Positions 8,114-16,270 of a stretch of DNA of 34,117 nt are shown piece by piece. The translations under genes were made by a program, and so were the position numbers. The stretch covers positions 1 through 34,117 of the forward strand of contig JBDVXK010000011.1 in the NCBI GenBank assembly GCA_039964455.1. Direction: 5' to 3'. The notes below the pieces were generated by a model that did no database searches, had not been told where the DNA came from, and saw only the letters and a program-made list of their open reading frames with translations. This DNA is from CALJFL01 sp039964455. GTDB lineage: Bacteria; Pseudomonadota; Gammaproteobacteria; Pseudomonadales; Halieaceae. Position 1 is the stretch's first letter; the number at the start of each line of letters is the position of its first letter.

Positions 8114-8986
8114 ATGGATACACCCGCCACCAAATGGCCGTTCCGCTGGGAACTACTGCTACGCTACCGCTTCATCGAGACCATCGCGCTCTGGGAAGGA
8201 CGACTTACCACTCGGCATCTCTGCGATACCTTTGGCATTGGCAGGCAGCAAGCCAGTAAAGACATCAATAACTACATTCGGGAGATCGCACCCGACAACC
8301 TTGAGTACGACAAGTACCTGAAGGGCTACAAACCTACACAGCACTTCGCACCGCAGGTCACCGCCGGTCTGGCTGATGAATACCTGCACCTGATGGCTCG
8401 CAACAATGAGCTGATGAATGTTTTCGAATCGCTGTCGCTGAATGTTGCCAATGTAGAGGTGCTATCGGTTCCGGTGCGCGACGTCAGGCCAGAGGTTCTC
8501 AGGCCGATTATGCAAGCCGCCAGGCAACGTAAGCGACTGGAGGTTGACTATGTGTCTATTAACAACCCCGATCGCGAAGGCCGCATCATCGTGCCACATA
8601 CACTGGTATATACCGGCCTGCGCTGGCACGTGAGAGCCTGGTGTGAGAAGAACAGTGAGTACAGGGACTTCGTATTAAGCCGTTTTCGGGATATACCTGA
8701 AATCATGGATGAGTCGCCGCATGGCATGGAGGGTGACAAGGAATGGAACACCAAGGCCACAATACGGGTAGTGCCAGATCCAAGGCTGACGCCAGAGCAG
8801 CAACAGGTGGTCGAGGTCGACTACGGTATGATCGACGGCATGCTTGAGGTACACACTCGGGCCAAACTCGTGCCTTATGCACTGAAGCTTCTGCACATAG
8901 ACCCGAAAGAAACTCAGGATGATCCAAGCGCACAACAAATCATTGTCGAAAACATGGCGGAGCTCGCGCCATGGTTATTTCACTAG
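8114..8986 (+). CDS. WYL-domain transcriptional regulator, CapW/BrxR-like
   Basis: A 290-residue DNA-binding regulator. The N-terminal winged helix spans about residues 12-60 (FRWELLLRYRFIETIAL, then LCDTFGIGRQQASKDI as recognition region). A WYL domain follows, with the ligand-binding strand reading LRWHVRAW instead of W-Y-L, and RDFVLSRFRDI after it; the C-terminal 70 residues form a WCX-like dimerisation part. This order and the wording of the segments resemble the BrxR/CapW regulators that control BREX and CBASS defence genes, but no defence genes are seen nearby. ATG 8114 is preferred to ATG 8087 because GGGGA lies 8 bases before it. It leads a tight operon with the DUF1232 and UbiA-type genes. 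Confidence 0.85.
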   Translation: MDTPATKWPFRWELLLRYRFIETIALWEGRLTTRHLCDTFGIGRQQASKDINNYIREIAPDNLEYDKYLKGYKPTQHFAPQVTAGLADEYLHLMARNNELMNVFESLSLNVANVEVLSVPVRDVRPEVLRPIMQAARQRKRLEVDYVSINNPDREGRIIVPHTLVYTGLRWHVRAWCEKNSEYRDFVLSRFRDIPEIMDESPHGMEGDKEWNTKATIRVVPDPRLTPEQQQVVEVDYGMIDGMLEVHTRAKLVPYALKLLHIDPKETQDDPSAQQIIVENMAELAPWLFH

Positions 8987-9006
8987 GGCTGCAACAGGAG
9001 ATACTG

Positions 9007-9390
9007 ATGTCAGAACTGGACGACTACCAGAACGCGTACTCTGAAAGCGGCTTCTGGGACAAATTGAAACGTTTTGCCACCGCCGCAGGTAAAGAAGTGG
9101 TAGAAAAGGCTTTGCTACTTTACTACGCGGGACAGGAAGAGAAGGCTCCCGCCTGGGCAAAGGCGACAATCGTGGCATCGCTGGGCTACTTCATTGCGCC
9201 ACTGGACGCGATTGTGGATCTAACACCTGTAGTGGGTTACGCCGATGACCTGGGGGTATTGGCCCTGGCAATCGCCGCAGTCGCCACCTATATCAACGAT
9301 GATGTGAGGGCCAAAACAGCCGACAAGATGCTGGCCTGGTTCGGCGACGATGACTCAGTAATCAATGACGACAACGCCGACAAGCAGTAA
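9007..9390 (+). CDS. DUF1232 (YkvA-like) membrane-associated protein
   Basis: A 127-residue protein. The core (about residues 41-85) carries AWAKATIVASLGYFIAPLDAIVDLTPVVGYADDLGVL, shown here in part as GYFIAPLDAIVDL and GYADDLGVL, the signature of DUF1232, a small hydrophobic domain of unknown function. ATG 9007 is chosen because AGGAG lies about 6 bases upstream; an in-frame ATG at 8971 would overlap the previous gene. It starts 20 bases after the WYL regulator stop and overlaps the UbiA gene by 26 bases, so the three are likely cotranscribed. Confidence 0.85.
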   Translation: MSELDDYQNAYSESGFWDKLKRFATAAGKEVVEKALLLYYAGQEEKAPAWAKATIVASLGYFIAPLDAIVDLTPVVGYADDLGVLALAIAAVATYINDDVRAKTADKMLAWFGDDDSVINDDNADKQ

Positions 9391-10300
9391 GCACAGGTTC
9401 TGGCAGGGCTTCTGGCGCCTCGCTGATCCGAAAATATCACTGGCCTCATTTGCAGGCCTGTTTATGGCAGCGTGCTTCGCCGGCGCAGACGCGGGTCTGC
9501 ACTGGGGTTGGTTACTGCTGACTATCGCCGGCATATTTTGTGTTGAAGTCGCGAAGAATGCCTCCGGGGACGTCGTCGATTTCGACAGCGGCACCGATCT
9601 GGCAATAAGCGAGCATGAACGTAGCCCCTTCTCGGGTGGCAAACGCGTTTTGGTGGATAAACTCCTGACCCGTGAACAAACCTGGGGGATTGCAGCAGCC
9701 TTCTACCTAGCGGCAATCGCTATCGGCCTCACGATTGTTGCCTTCCGTGACACCAGAGTACTTCTATTCGGCATTATCGGTATGGCACTGGCCTGGTACT
9801 ACCATGGCGGCATGGTAAGACTCAGCTATCGCGGATTGGGGGAGCTTGCGGTCGCAGCAGCCTACGGCCCGGTGATCGTCTGCGGTGCCTACTTCGTGCA
9901 GACCGGCTACCTAACCGCACCCCTTATACAGGCCTCCATGGCATTGGGAATACTAGTAGCTGCTTTTCTATGGGTTAACCAGTTCCCCGACTACCGCGCT
10001 GATCTCGCCGCGGGCAAAAAGAACCTGGTAGTTCGTCTGGGGCTAAACACATCGGCTCTGGTTTTCGCTATGCTGCTAACGTCTGGCTATCTTTGGCTGC
10101 TGGTGTCCGCACTATATTTCACCGAAGCGCGCGGCATGCTATGGGGCATGATAGGCGCGGGCCCGGCCGCATTCGCAGCCTGGCGCACGTTGGGCAATCA
10201 AGACAACATCAGTGAACTGATACCGGCGCAGGCGGCTTGCCTGGCCAGCTTTGTGCTAATGGCCGCCGGCAGCGGGCTGGGTTATCTGGTCTTTCGCTAA
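9365..10300 (+). CDS. UbiA-superfamily prenyltransferase
   Basis: A 311-residue integral membrane protein with about eight to nine helices. The two Asp-rich motifs of intramembrane prenyltransferases are present: N65-A-S-G-D69-V-V-D72 with further Asp at 74 and 78, and N205-QFP-D209-YRA-D213 followed by GKKNLVVRLG, which resembles the MenA-type second motif. Such enzymes attach a polyprenyl chain from its diphosphate to an aromatic acceptor such as DHNA or 4-hydroxybenzoate. The second motif is closer to MenA than to UbiA, but the first lacks the usual NDxxD, so the acceptor is uncertain and this may be a paralogue rather than the quinone-pathway enzyme. It overlaps the DUF1232 gene by 26 bases. 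Confidence 0.85.
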   Translation: MTTTPTSSKHRFWQGFWRLADPKISLASFAGLFMAACFAGADAGLHWGWLLLTIAGIFCVEVAKNASGDVVDFDSGTDLAISEHERSPFSGGKRVLVDKLLTREQTWGIAAAFYLAAIAIGLTIVAFRDTRVLLFGIIGMALAWYYHGGMVRLSYRGLGELAVAAAYGPVIVCGAYFVQTGYLTAPLIQASMALGILVAAFLWVNQFPDYRADLAAGKKNLVVRLGLNTSALVFAMLLTSGYLWLLVSALYFTEARGMLWGMIGAGPAAFAAWRTLGNQDNISELIPAQAACLASFVLMAAGSGLGYLVFR

Positions 10301-10723
10301 CTAACCAGGGCTGGTATCGCGACGCAACCAGACCAGTGGAATCTTTCGATTCGTCTTGCTCAGGTAATCGCCCTGGTGGTGATTGTTGTCGACAATCTGC
10401 TGCCACAGGGCGTCTCGCTCATCATCGGGAACATCTTCGGCAATGGCGGCAAAGTGCTCCCGCCCCAATTGAACCTGCACAGACGGGTTCGCCTGCATAT
10501 TGAGGTACCAGGCCGGATGACTATCCCTGCCACTGTTCGACGCCGACAGCACAATAGAATCTCGATAGGGGTAACAGGCAATAGGGGCCACCCTCGCCTG
10601 CCCACTCTTGCGCCCGATAGTCTCCACTAGCGCAACATCTATCCAGCCCATGCGCGCGCCAATTCGCCCGCCACTCCAGCGATAGACGGCGCTATGTACT
10701 TTGCCAAAAAACTTCCAATTCAC
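10301..10723 (-). CDS. Deazaflavin (F420)-type nitroreductase-family protein
   Basis: A 140-residue split-barrel protein of the DUF385/Ddn family. Typical features are the basic-aromatic N-terminus, VETIGRKSGQARVAPIAC (G-R-K-S-G-x-x-R), the strand SIVLSASNSGRDSHPAWYLNMQANPSV and a C-terminal IPLVWLRR. In mycobacteria such proteins use coenzyme F420 to reduce quinones or nitro compounds. Related proteins occur in bacteria without known F420, where they may bind another flavin or haem, so the cofactor here is open. It starts at GTG with GGAGA about 8 bases upstream. Its stop codon directly abuts the UbiA stop, with no gap. Confidence 0.8.
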   Translation of the reverse strand: MNWKFFGKVHSAVYRWSGGRIGARMGWIDVALVETIGRKSGQARVAPIACYPYRDSIVLSASNSGRDSHPAWYLNMQANPSVQVQLGREHFAAIAEDVPDDERDALWQQIVDNNHHQGDYLSKTNRKIPLVWLRRDTSPG

Positions 10724-10744
10724 AATCCGGTCTCCATAGACTCT

Positions 10745-11497
10745 CTACTGACCGCCCTTGAATTTATCGAGTATGTCGATGGGAACCGGGAACACCAGGG
10801 TGGAACTCTTGTCACCGGCAATTTCCACCAGTGTCTGCAGATACCGCAGCTGAATCGCCTGATCCTGACCGGCCAGCACATGGGCGGCCTCGGCGAGCTT
10901 TTCAGACGCTTCTGCCTCGCCCATGGCGTGAATCACTTTCGCACGCCGCTCGCGCTCCGCCTCTGCCTGCTTGGCCAGTGCCCGCACCATGCTCTCATTG
11001 AGGTCCACGTGTTTGATTTCAACATTCGCAACCTTGATGCCCCAGGCCGCAGTTTGTTTATCGAGTATCACCTGTATGTCCGCATTGAGCGTCTCTCGCT
11101 CAGCCAGCATATCGTCCAATTCGTGCTGTCCCAGCACCGATCGCAAAGTGGTCTGTGAAAGCTGACTGGTGGCCTCCAGAAAGTTTTCTACCTGGATGAT
11201 CGCTCGCTCGGGATCTATCACTCGGAAGTACAAGACAGCGTTAACCTGCACCGACACATTGTCACGCGAAATCACATCCTGTGTTGGAACATCCATAACC
11301 ACGGTTCGTAGATCAACCCGAACCATTTGTTGCAAGACAGGGATAACGATGACCAGACCCGGCCCCTTCACCTTATAAAAACGGCCCAGCATGAAAATAA
11401 CGCCACGCTCATACTCACGCAGGACGCGGAAAGTAGACACCAGCAGGCCGATGACCAGCAACAGAATCACACCACCAAAATATTCAAAGTCCATCAC
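10745..11497 (-). CDS. Slipin (stomatin/SPFH-domain protein)
   Basis: A 250-residue membrane scaffold protein. One N-terminal hydrophobic segment (residues 8-25) anchors it. The SPFH/band-7 domain covers about residues 27-190, with REYERGVIFMLGRF, GPGLVIVIPVLQQMVRVDLR and WGIKVANVEIKHVDL as recognised blocks, followed by a charged coiled-coil (KQAEAERERRAKVIHAMGEAEA). Slipins oligomerise and organise membrane domains and are cleaved in archaea by the partner NfeD/ClpP-class protease. Here that partner gene is directly upstream and overlaps by 4 bases, which strongly supports the pairing. Confidence 0.93.
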   Translation of the reverse strand: MMDFEYFGGVILLLVIGLLVSTFRVLREYERGVIFMLGRFYKVKGPGLVIVIPVLQQMVRVDLRTVVMDVPTQDVISRDNVSVQVNAVLYFRVIDPERAIIQVENFLEATSQLSQTTLRSVLGQHELDDMLAERETLNADIQVILDKQTAAWGIKVANVEIKHVDLNESMVRALAKQAEAERERRAKVIHAMGEAEASEKLAEAAHVLAGQDQAIQLRYLQTLVEIAGDKSSTLVFPVPIDILDKFKGGQ

Positions 11498-12837
11498 TTA
11501 TCTCCCTGCTCTTTTGAGACACACAGTACCACGCCATCAATACTGTCTATGATCACACTATCCTCTGCGGCAAGTGAATCCTCACAGGCCACCTCCCACA
11601 GTTCACCGTCCATACGCACCCGGGCAATCCCACCCATTACGACTTCTACCTGCGCCTGCGCACCCAGTAGATGATCAAGCCCGGTAACCACTGCCCGCCT
11701 GCGAGCCTTCATGAGAAGCCCCAGTGCCCCTACCAGTACCGCAAAAGAAAAAACACTCACCGCCAGAATGACAGGCAAGGCGATCTGGTAACCGGGTACA
11801 TTGGTATCCATCAACATGATCGAACCAACCACGAAAGCAACAATACCCCCTATACCCAGCACACCGAAGCTGGGCGCAAACGCCTCCGCCGTCATTAGCG
11901 CTATGCCGAGCAGTATCAGTCCCAGCCCGACATAACTTACCGGCAGTACCTGAAGGGCATACATGGCCAGCAGCAGGCAAACCGCACCGACCACACCGGG
12001 CAGACCAATACCGGGATTGTAGAACTCGATGATCAGACCATAGATGCCAACCAGCATCAGTATGTAGGCGATACTCGGGTCGGTAATGGCGGCCAGAAAC
12101 TCGCTGCGCCAATCGGTGGGATGTTCGTACAGCGAGAGCTGCTCTGTGGACAAAGTCACCACCCTGTCAGCCAGCGCAATTTCCCTGCCTTCCAGCTGTA
12201 GCAACAAATCCGGCAGGGAACTGGCGAGCAGGTCTATTACCCCCTTGGCCAGTGCATCCTCTGATGACAGGCTGGCACCGTCACGCACAGCGCTCTCTGC
12301 CCACTGGGCATTGCGCCCGCGCAACTGCGCCAGACTTTCTATATAGGCCACCGCATCGTTAACAATCTTGCGTTCCATAGCAGTTGCCGGCTTGGCGTTA
12401 CCCGCTTCCGATTCATCCTTAGCTGGAAGTTGCGGCAAAGACGGCGCACCAATCTGCACCGGTGTCGCTGCACCAAGATTGGTTCCAGGCGCCATGGCCG
12501 CTATGTGGGTAGCGTAAAGCAGGTAGGTGCCCGCACTGGCCGCCCGGGCACCACTGGGGGAGACATAGCCAACCACCGGCAGGTCGGCAGCAAGCACCGA
12601 CTTGATCATGTCACGCATCGCCGAATCCAACCCACCCGGCGTGTCGATGCGCAGGATAACCATTTCCGCCTCAGCTTCAGCCGCCTGCTGCAGGCCCCGG
12701 ATCATATGATCTGCAGTAGCTGGACCAATGGCGCCTTTAATATCGATTACCCAGGCATCTGCCTGCGCCGATCCCGCGAAGGAGCAAAGCCAGAGCAGCA
12801 TCACGGGTGCGAGTATTTTTCTAATTAGAGCCATCAT
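11494..12837 (-). CDS. NfeD-type membrane serine protease (ClpP class)
   Basis: A 447-residue membrane-bound protease. A signal peptide (1-26, ending SAQADA) is followed by a ClpP-like periplasmic domain with RIDTPGGL (63-70), the likely catalytic Ser101 in ARAASAGTYL, and Lys157 in MERKIVND, giving a Ser-Lys dyad as in Pyrococcus 1510-N. Four to six membrane helices occupy about 245-375. A C-terminal OB-fold NfeD domain (about 388-440) ends the protein. Homologues cleave the hydrophobic C-terminus of the partner slipin, whose gene follows with a 4-base overlap. The Shine-Dalgarno is weak, and two adjacent ATG codons could serve as start. Confidence 0.92.
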   Translation of the reverse strand: MMALIRKILAPVMLLWLCSFAGSAQADAWVIDIKGAIGPATADHMIRGLQQAAEAEAEMVILRIDTPGGLDSAMRDMIKSVLAADLPVVGYVSPSGARAASAGTYLLYATHIAAMAPGTNLGAATPVQIGAPSLPQLPAKDESEAGNAKPATAMERKIVNDAVAYIESLAQLRGRNAQWAESAVRDGASLSSEDALAKGVIDLLASSLPDLLLQLEGREIALADRVVTLSTEQLSLYEHPTDWRSEFLAAITDPSIAYILMLVGIYGLIIEFYNPGIGLPGVVGAVCLLLAMYALQVLPVSYVGLGLILLGIALMTAEAFAPSFGVLGIGGIVAFVVGSIMLMDTNVPGYQIALPVILAVSVFSFAVLVGALGLLMKARRRAVVTGLDHLLGAQAQVEVVMGGIARVRMDGELWEVACEDSLAAEDSVIIDSIDGVVLCVSKEQGDK

Positions 12838-12910
12838 CGTCTTAATTATAGGCCATGCGGCCTGAATCGATCACCGGATACATTGTCTCAAATCAAAACA
12901 GTGGACAGGA

Positions 12911-13834
12911 TCAGGGCAGCAGCAGCTTAATGGCCGCCGGTAAAACGGTTACGGTGACATCGCTGCAATCCAGATACTCGCCATCCACTTCCATCGCACA
13001 GCGCCCGTCCAGTACAGACAGGGTCAGTGATTTGGCCGCGTGGTAAACAACCTCGGGATGCTCAATAGGCTGCCCTCGCTTTAGACGTGGCAACTTGCGG
13101 GCAAAATCCAGCAGGGAGACGTCGCCAATTATCACGCTGTGCAACTGGCCATCGTCTATCACAGCCTGCGGCACGGCATACAGGCCAGAGCCAAAAGCAC
13201 GTCCATTGCCAACAATGCAGGCCAGTGCCCTGCCCTGCCAATCGAGGCCCATATTCGAGCGTACTTGCAGCAGGGGCTTTCGATACTGCACAAAGGCCAT
13301 CAGGATAGCCCAGAGATACGCCATGTTAGCGCCGAAGCGGCGGCCTCCAGCATTCACGCGGCGAACCACACTGGCACCAATACCCATATCCGCAACATTG
13401 ATAAAATAGCGCTTAGACTGCCCCCCTCGTTCGTCCAGGAAATTTACGCAACCCAGATCAATCGGCTTAATGGACGCACTGCCTGCCAATTGGACAAGCT
13501 CTTCAAGGGTACCCTTCAGCCCAGTTGACCTGACGAAATCATTGGCGGTGCCGCTGGCTACCACGCCCAGCACTGGCAGCGCCATATCCACATTGTCGGC
13601 AGCGGCGGCCATACACCCGTTAACCACTTCATTGAGTGTGCCATCTCCGCCAACGGCAACAATAAGCTCCACTGACGAGCACTGCAGGCGGGCTATATCA
13701 GTGGCATGCCCTGCATATTCCGTGAACTCGATCGACACACTGCTGAGGCCGCTGTCAGGCGGCAAGGCTGCCAGCCTATCCCTGATGTTCGAGGCCCCGC
13801 CAGTAGCCGAATTTACGACAAAAAGAGTCTTCAC
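12911..13834 (-). CDS. YegS/DagK-type lipid kinase
   Basis: A 307-residue member of the diacylglycerol/sphingosine kinase-like fold. The nucleotide-binding motif GGDGTLNE is at 62-69 and SGTANDF at 94-100; the C-terminal half has the beta-sandwich with MEVDGEYLDCSDV near the end. Bacterial YegS/BmrU-type enzymes phosphorylate lipids such as phosphatidylglycerol or diacylglycerol at the inner membrane. It starts with GTG inside a GTGA overlap with the stop codon of the FetB-type gene upstream, so the two are translationally coupled. Exact lipid substrate unknown. Confidence 0.9.
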   Translation of the reverse strand: MKTLFVVNSATGGASNIRDRLAALPPDSGLSSVSIEFTEYAGHATDIARLQCSSVELIVAVGGDGTLNEVVNGCMAAAADNVDMALPVLGVVASGTANDFVRSTGLKGTLEELVQLAGSASIKPIDLGCVNFLDERGGQSKRYFINVADMGIGASVVRRVNAGGRRFGANMAYLWAILMAFVQYRKPLLQVRSNMGLDWQGRALACIVGNGRAFGSGLYAVPQAVIDDGQLHSVIIGDVSLLDFARKLPRLKRGQPIEHPEVVYHAAKSLTLSVLDGRCAMEVDGEYLDCSDVTVTVLPAAIKLLLP

Positions 13835-14538
13835 CTGACACTACGCCTTGCCAGTGTGAGAAATATCGCTGTAGAGATTCCGGCACTGGCAAAGATCATG
13901 CACATGACCATGATTTGATAGCGCGCTGCGATAAGTGGAGATACACCGGACAGTATCTGCCCGGTCATCATTCCGGGCAGCGAGACAAGGCCAACAGCGA
14001 ACAGTGCATTAACTACCGGTATCATCGCGGCCTGAAAGGCCATCTTGCGCGCCTCTTCCCAACTATCGCCGTGTGCAAGCTCTGCGAACAGCCGCTCAGC
14101 CGCAAGGCTCACCGCTGTCATCGCGTTGGCGAACACCATGCCGGCCAAAGGAATCGTGTAGCGCGGCAGGTACCACGGGTCCAGCCGCAATACACCCTGG
14201 GTAATCAAAGCCAGCGTAAAGCCCCCACCCAGCGTGACCCCCGCCAGTGATGCCAGCAGCAAACTCAGGCGATGCTCGGGAACCGTGCGCAATGCGATCC
14301 AGCCAGAGGCGGCCAGCATTACTGCCAAAACCAGAAGCACCAACACCCCGGAAGTGGCTCCGAAAATCCACGCCAGTACATAGCCAATCAGCAGTAGCTG
14401 AATCAGCATTCGACCCAGCGCATACAGGGCATTTCCGGGCGCCATTTGCCAGCGCCATAGAATCAACAGGGTTATTGCAACGGGAATCAGTGCCACAGCC
14501 AACTGCGGCAGGCTTAACAAAATGACTTGTTCCGACAT
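13831..14538 (-). CDS. fetB: FetB-type ABC transporter permease (UPF0014)
   Basis: A 235-residue integral membrane protein with about six to seven helices. Segments YTIPLAGMVFANAMTAVSLAAERL and LVSLPGMMTGQILSGVSPLIAARYQI are the family signatures of FetB, the permease half of an iron exporter that lowers oxidative stress in E. coli. The usual ATPase partner FetA is not next to it. ATG 14538 is preferred over the in-frame ATG 14577 because the 13 extra residues (Tyr-, Arg-rich) are unlike the family; neither has a strong Shine-Dalgarno. It is followed by the lipid kinase with a 4-base GTGA overlap. Confidence 0.88.
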   Translation of the reverse strand: MSEQVILLSLPQLAVALIPVAITLLILWRWQMAPGNALYALGRMLIQLLLIGYVLAWIFGATSGVLVLLVLAVMLAASGWIALRTVPEHRLSLLLASLAGVTLGGGFTLALITQGVLRLDPWYLPRYTIPLAGMVFANAMTAVSLAAERLFAELAHGDSWEEARKMAFQAAMIPVVNALFAVGLVSLPGMMTGQILSGVSPLIAARYQIMVMCMIFASAGISTAIFLTLARRSVR

Positions 14539-14617
14539 GAAAGCTGACGTCCGCCTTGGGTACACTTGGTACCACAAGACTTGTCTGAATCGACTGCCTC
14601 GTCAAGCCAGGGCGGCG

Positions 14618-14634
14618 ATATTATTCTATAATAT
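14618..14634. repeat. AT-only palindrome upstream of the fetB-type gene
   Basis: Perfect arms ATATTAT (14618-14624) and ATAATAT (14628-14634) around TCT. It lies about 80 bases before the FetB start, in the AT-rich gap behind the 70-residue membrane-protein gene. It could be an operator or part of a -10 region; it lacks the features of a terminator. Confidence 0.45.
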
Positions 14635-14670
14635 GCACAAGGTTATACTCTTAAACTATTGTTTTAATTA

Positions 14671-14883
14671 TTATTTACTTAAAGCTAGCGCAGTAATTGT
14701 GGCGGCTGCGACAGTCACCCATAGCAACTCCTGCAAATAAGCCCCCAGAAAAAATACAGCGGCGACTGTCGCAGTCAACCGGATAACCCGGTCAGCTACC
14801 GGCGTTGGGGATTGCGTGGGCGGCGCATAGCGCTGCAGTAAAGACTTAACAACGCGGTGTTCAATTGCCTGGGCGGTGGTCAT
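14671..14883 (-). CDS. Small hypothetical membrane protein
   Basis: A 70-residue protein of unknown family. A polar N-terminal half (MTTAQAIEHRVVKSLLQRYA, then a Pro/Thr linker) is followed by a hydrophobic stretch at about 34-68 that could form one long or two short membrane helices. The ATG at 14883 is chosen because GGAGGA (14891-14896) sits 7 bases upstream; a frame open to 14934 would add 17 acidic residues. It is on the same strand as the FetB-type gene but 132 AT-rich bases lie between them. Confidence 0.65.
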   Translation of the reverse strand: MTTAQAIEHRVVKSLLQRYAPPTQSPTPVADRVIRLTATVAAVFFLGAYLQELLWVTVAAATITALALSK

Positions 14884-15030
14884 GGCGTATTCCTCCTCTG
14901 GATACGCCTCAATACTGCCCATGGCCCTGGCCAACCGCGATATGTCGAGTTTTCAATCTGACTGAAAAGGCGACAGATGCAATTTCACTTAGTCTGCCCT
15001 GCCATCTGCTTTATGCGCTAGGCTAGGCCG

Positions 15031-16197
15031 ATGTTCCGCGACTTCAAAACCGTTTGGCTACTTGTACTCATCGCCGGGGTAGGTACCAGCGTGCCACCGC
15101 TTATGATGCTGATTGGCGGCATTCTTGGTGCCACCATGGCTCCCTCGCCGCGCTGGGCGACAATGCCTATCGCATTGATGATCGTAGGCACTGCCTGTGC
15201 AGTGTTACCCGTCACCCGCTGCATGGCCCGATACGGCCGGCGCCTTACCTTTGTTTTATTCTTTGGCATCGGCTTTCTCGCCTGCCTACTCGCGGGCGAG
15301 GCGCTGGTGCAAAACAATTTCACCTTGCTTTGCGTGGCAGCAGCAATGATAGGGACCACCAATGCCGCACTGCAGCAAGCCCGCTTTGCCGCAATGGAAA
15401 GTGTCCCCGTTGCAAAAGCCTCTACTGCAGCATCGATCATTATGTGCTCGGGCATCATCGCGGCCTTTCTGGGGCCTGAGATGGCGGTCTGGGGCAGATC
15501 CCTCTCGCCCGTCGAATATCAGGGATCGTTCTGGTTGGGCGCCGCCTGCTTCGCTTTGTCCGGCGCCCTGGTGGCGTTTTATCGCCCGGCGACGATCTCT
15601 CTGCCTGCCAGCGAACATGTCGCTTCCCGAACGGTCGCCGAAATGCTGCACAGTCGAACATTGATTCTGGCAATCGCCGCCGGTGCTATCGCTTTCATGG
15701 TGATGACCTTTGTCATGACTGCGACTCCGATCAGCATGCACTTGCATCATGGCCACACTCTTGAAGACACCAAATTTGTCATCCAGTCCCATATAGCAGC
15801 AATGTTCCTGCCGTCATTACTTACCGCCTGGCTATTCAGCCTACTAAAAATACGAGGTGTGATGATTGCGGGCCTGCTTTGCTACGCGGCAATGATTGTT
15901 ATCGGGCTGCTGGATGTAACCGTGATTGGCTTCTGGGGACAGCTGGTAATGCTGGGGATAGGCTGGAACTTCCTGTTTGTATCCGGCACCGCATTGCTAC
16001 CCACTACGCATAGTGAGGGGGAACGCTTTAAGGCTCAGGGGCTGAATGACTCCGTGGTGTTTTCCATTCAGGCGATTGCCTCGCTGCTAGCGGGTTGGGC
16101 GATGAGCCTTATCGACTGGCAAAGCCTGTTACTGCTGTGCCTGGTTCCAATGCTAGTCATGGCTGTCGCCTTATTCTGGCATCGCGAGCCGCTCTAG
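15031..16197 (+). CDS. MFS transporter
   Basis: A 388-residue integral membrane protein with about twelve hydrophobic segments in two halves. The loop after helix 2-3 reads CMARYGRRLTFVLF, a variant of the major facilitator motif A (G-x-x-x-D-R-x-G-R-R), which lacks the usual Asp-Arg. The segment TTNAALQQARFAAMESVPVAKAS and the second-half GIGWNFLFVSGTALLP are typical of small YbfB/YdhP-like MFS proteins. It stands alone; the upstream Shine-Dalgarno is poor. Substrate cannot be predicted. Confidence 0.85.
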   Translation: MFRDFKTVWLLVLIAGVGTSVPPLMMLIGGILGATMAPSPRWATMPIALMIVGTACAVLPVTRCMARYGRRLTFVLFFGIGFLACLLAGEALVQNNFTLLCVAAAMIGTTNAALQQARFAAMESVPVAKASTAASIIMCSGIIAAFLGPEMAVWGRSLSPVEYQGSFWLGAACFALSGALVAFYRPATISLPASEHVASRTVAEMLHSRTLILAIAAGAIAFMVMTFVMTATPISMHLHHGHTLEDTKFVIQSHIAAMFLPSLLTAWLFSLLKIRGVMIAGLLCYAAMIVIGLLDVTVIGFWGQLVMLGIGWNFLFVSGTALLPTTHSEGERFKAQGLNDSVVFSIQAIASLLAGWAMSLIDWQSLLLLCLVPMLVMAVALFWHREPL

Positions 16198-16270
16198 CCC
16201 CCCTGTTTGACGCTTTCCAAAGCTGCATCGAGCAGCTATAACTTAAGACTCAATAGACGGAGGTAGGCAC

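Noticed and set aside
8087..10300. Possible phage-defence island led by the CapW/BrxR-like regulator
   Set aside because: No nuclease, methylase, CD-NTase, BREX or toxin genes are present within the window around it.
10694..11158. Open frame on the plus strand opposite the slipin gene
   Set aside because: No ribosome site and an unlikely composition; the slipin reading on the other strand is clear.
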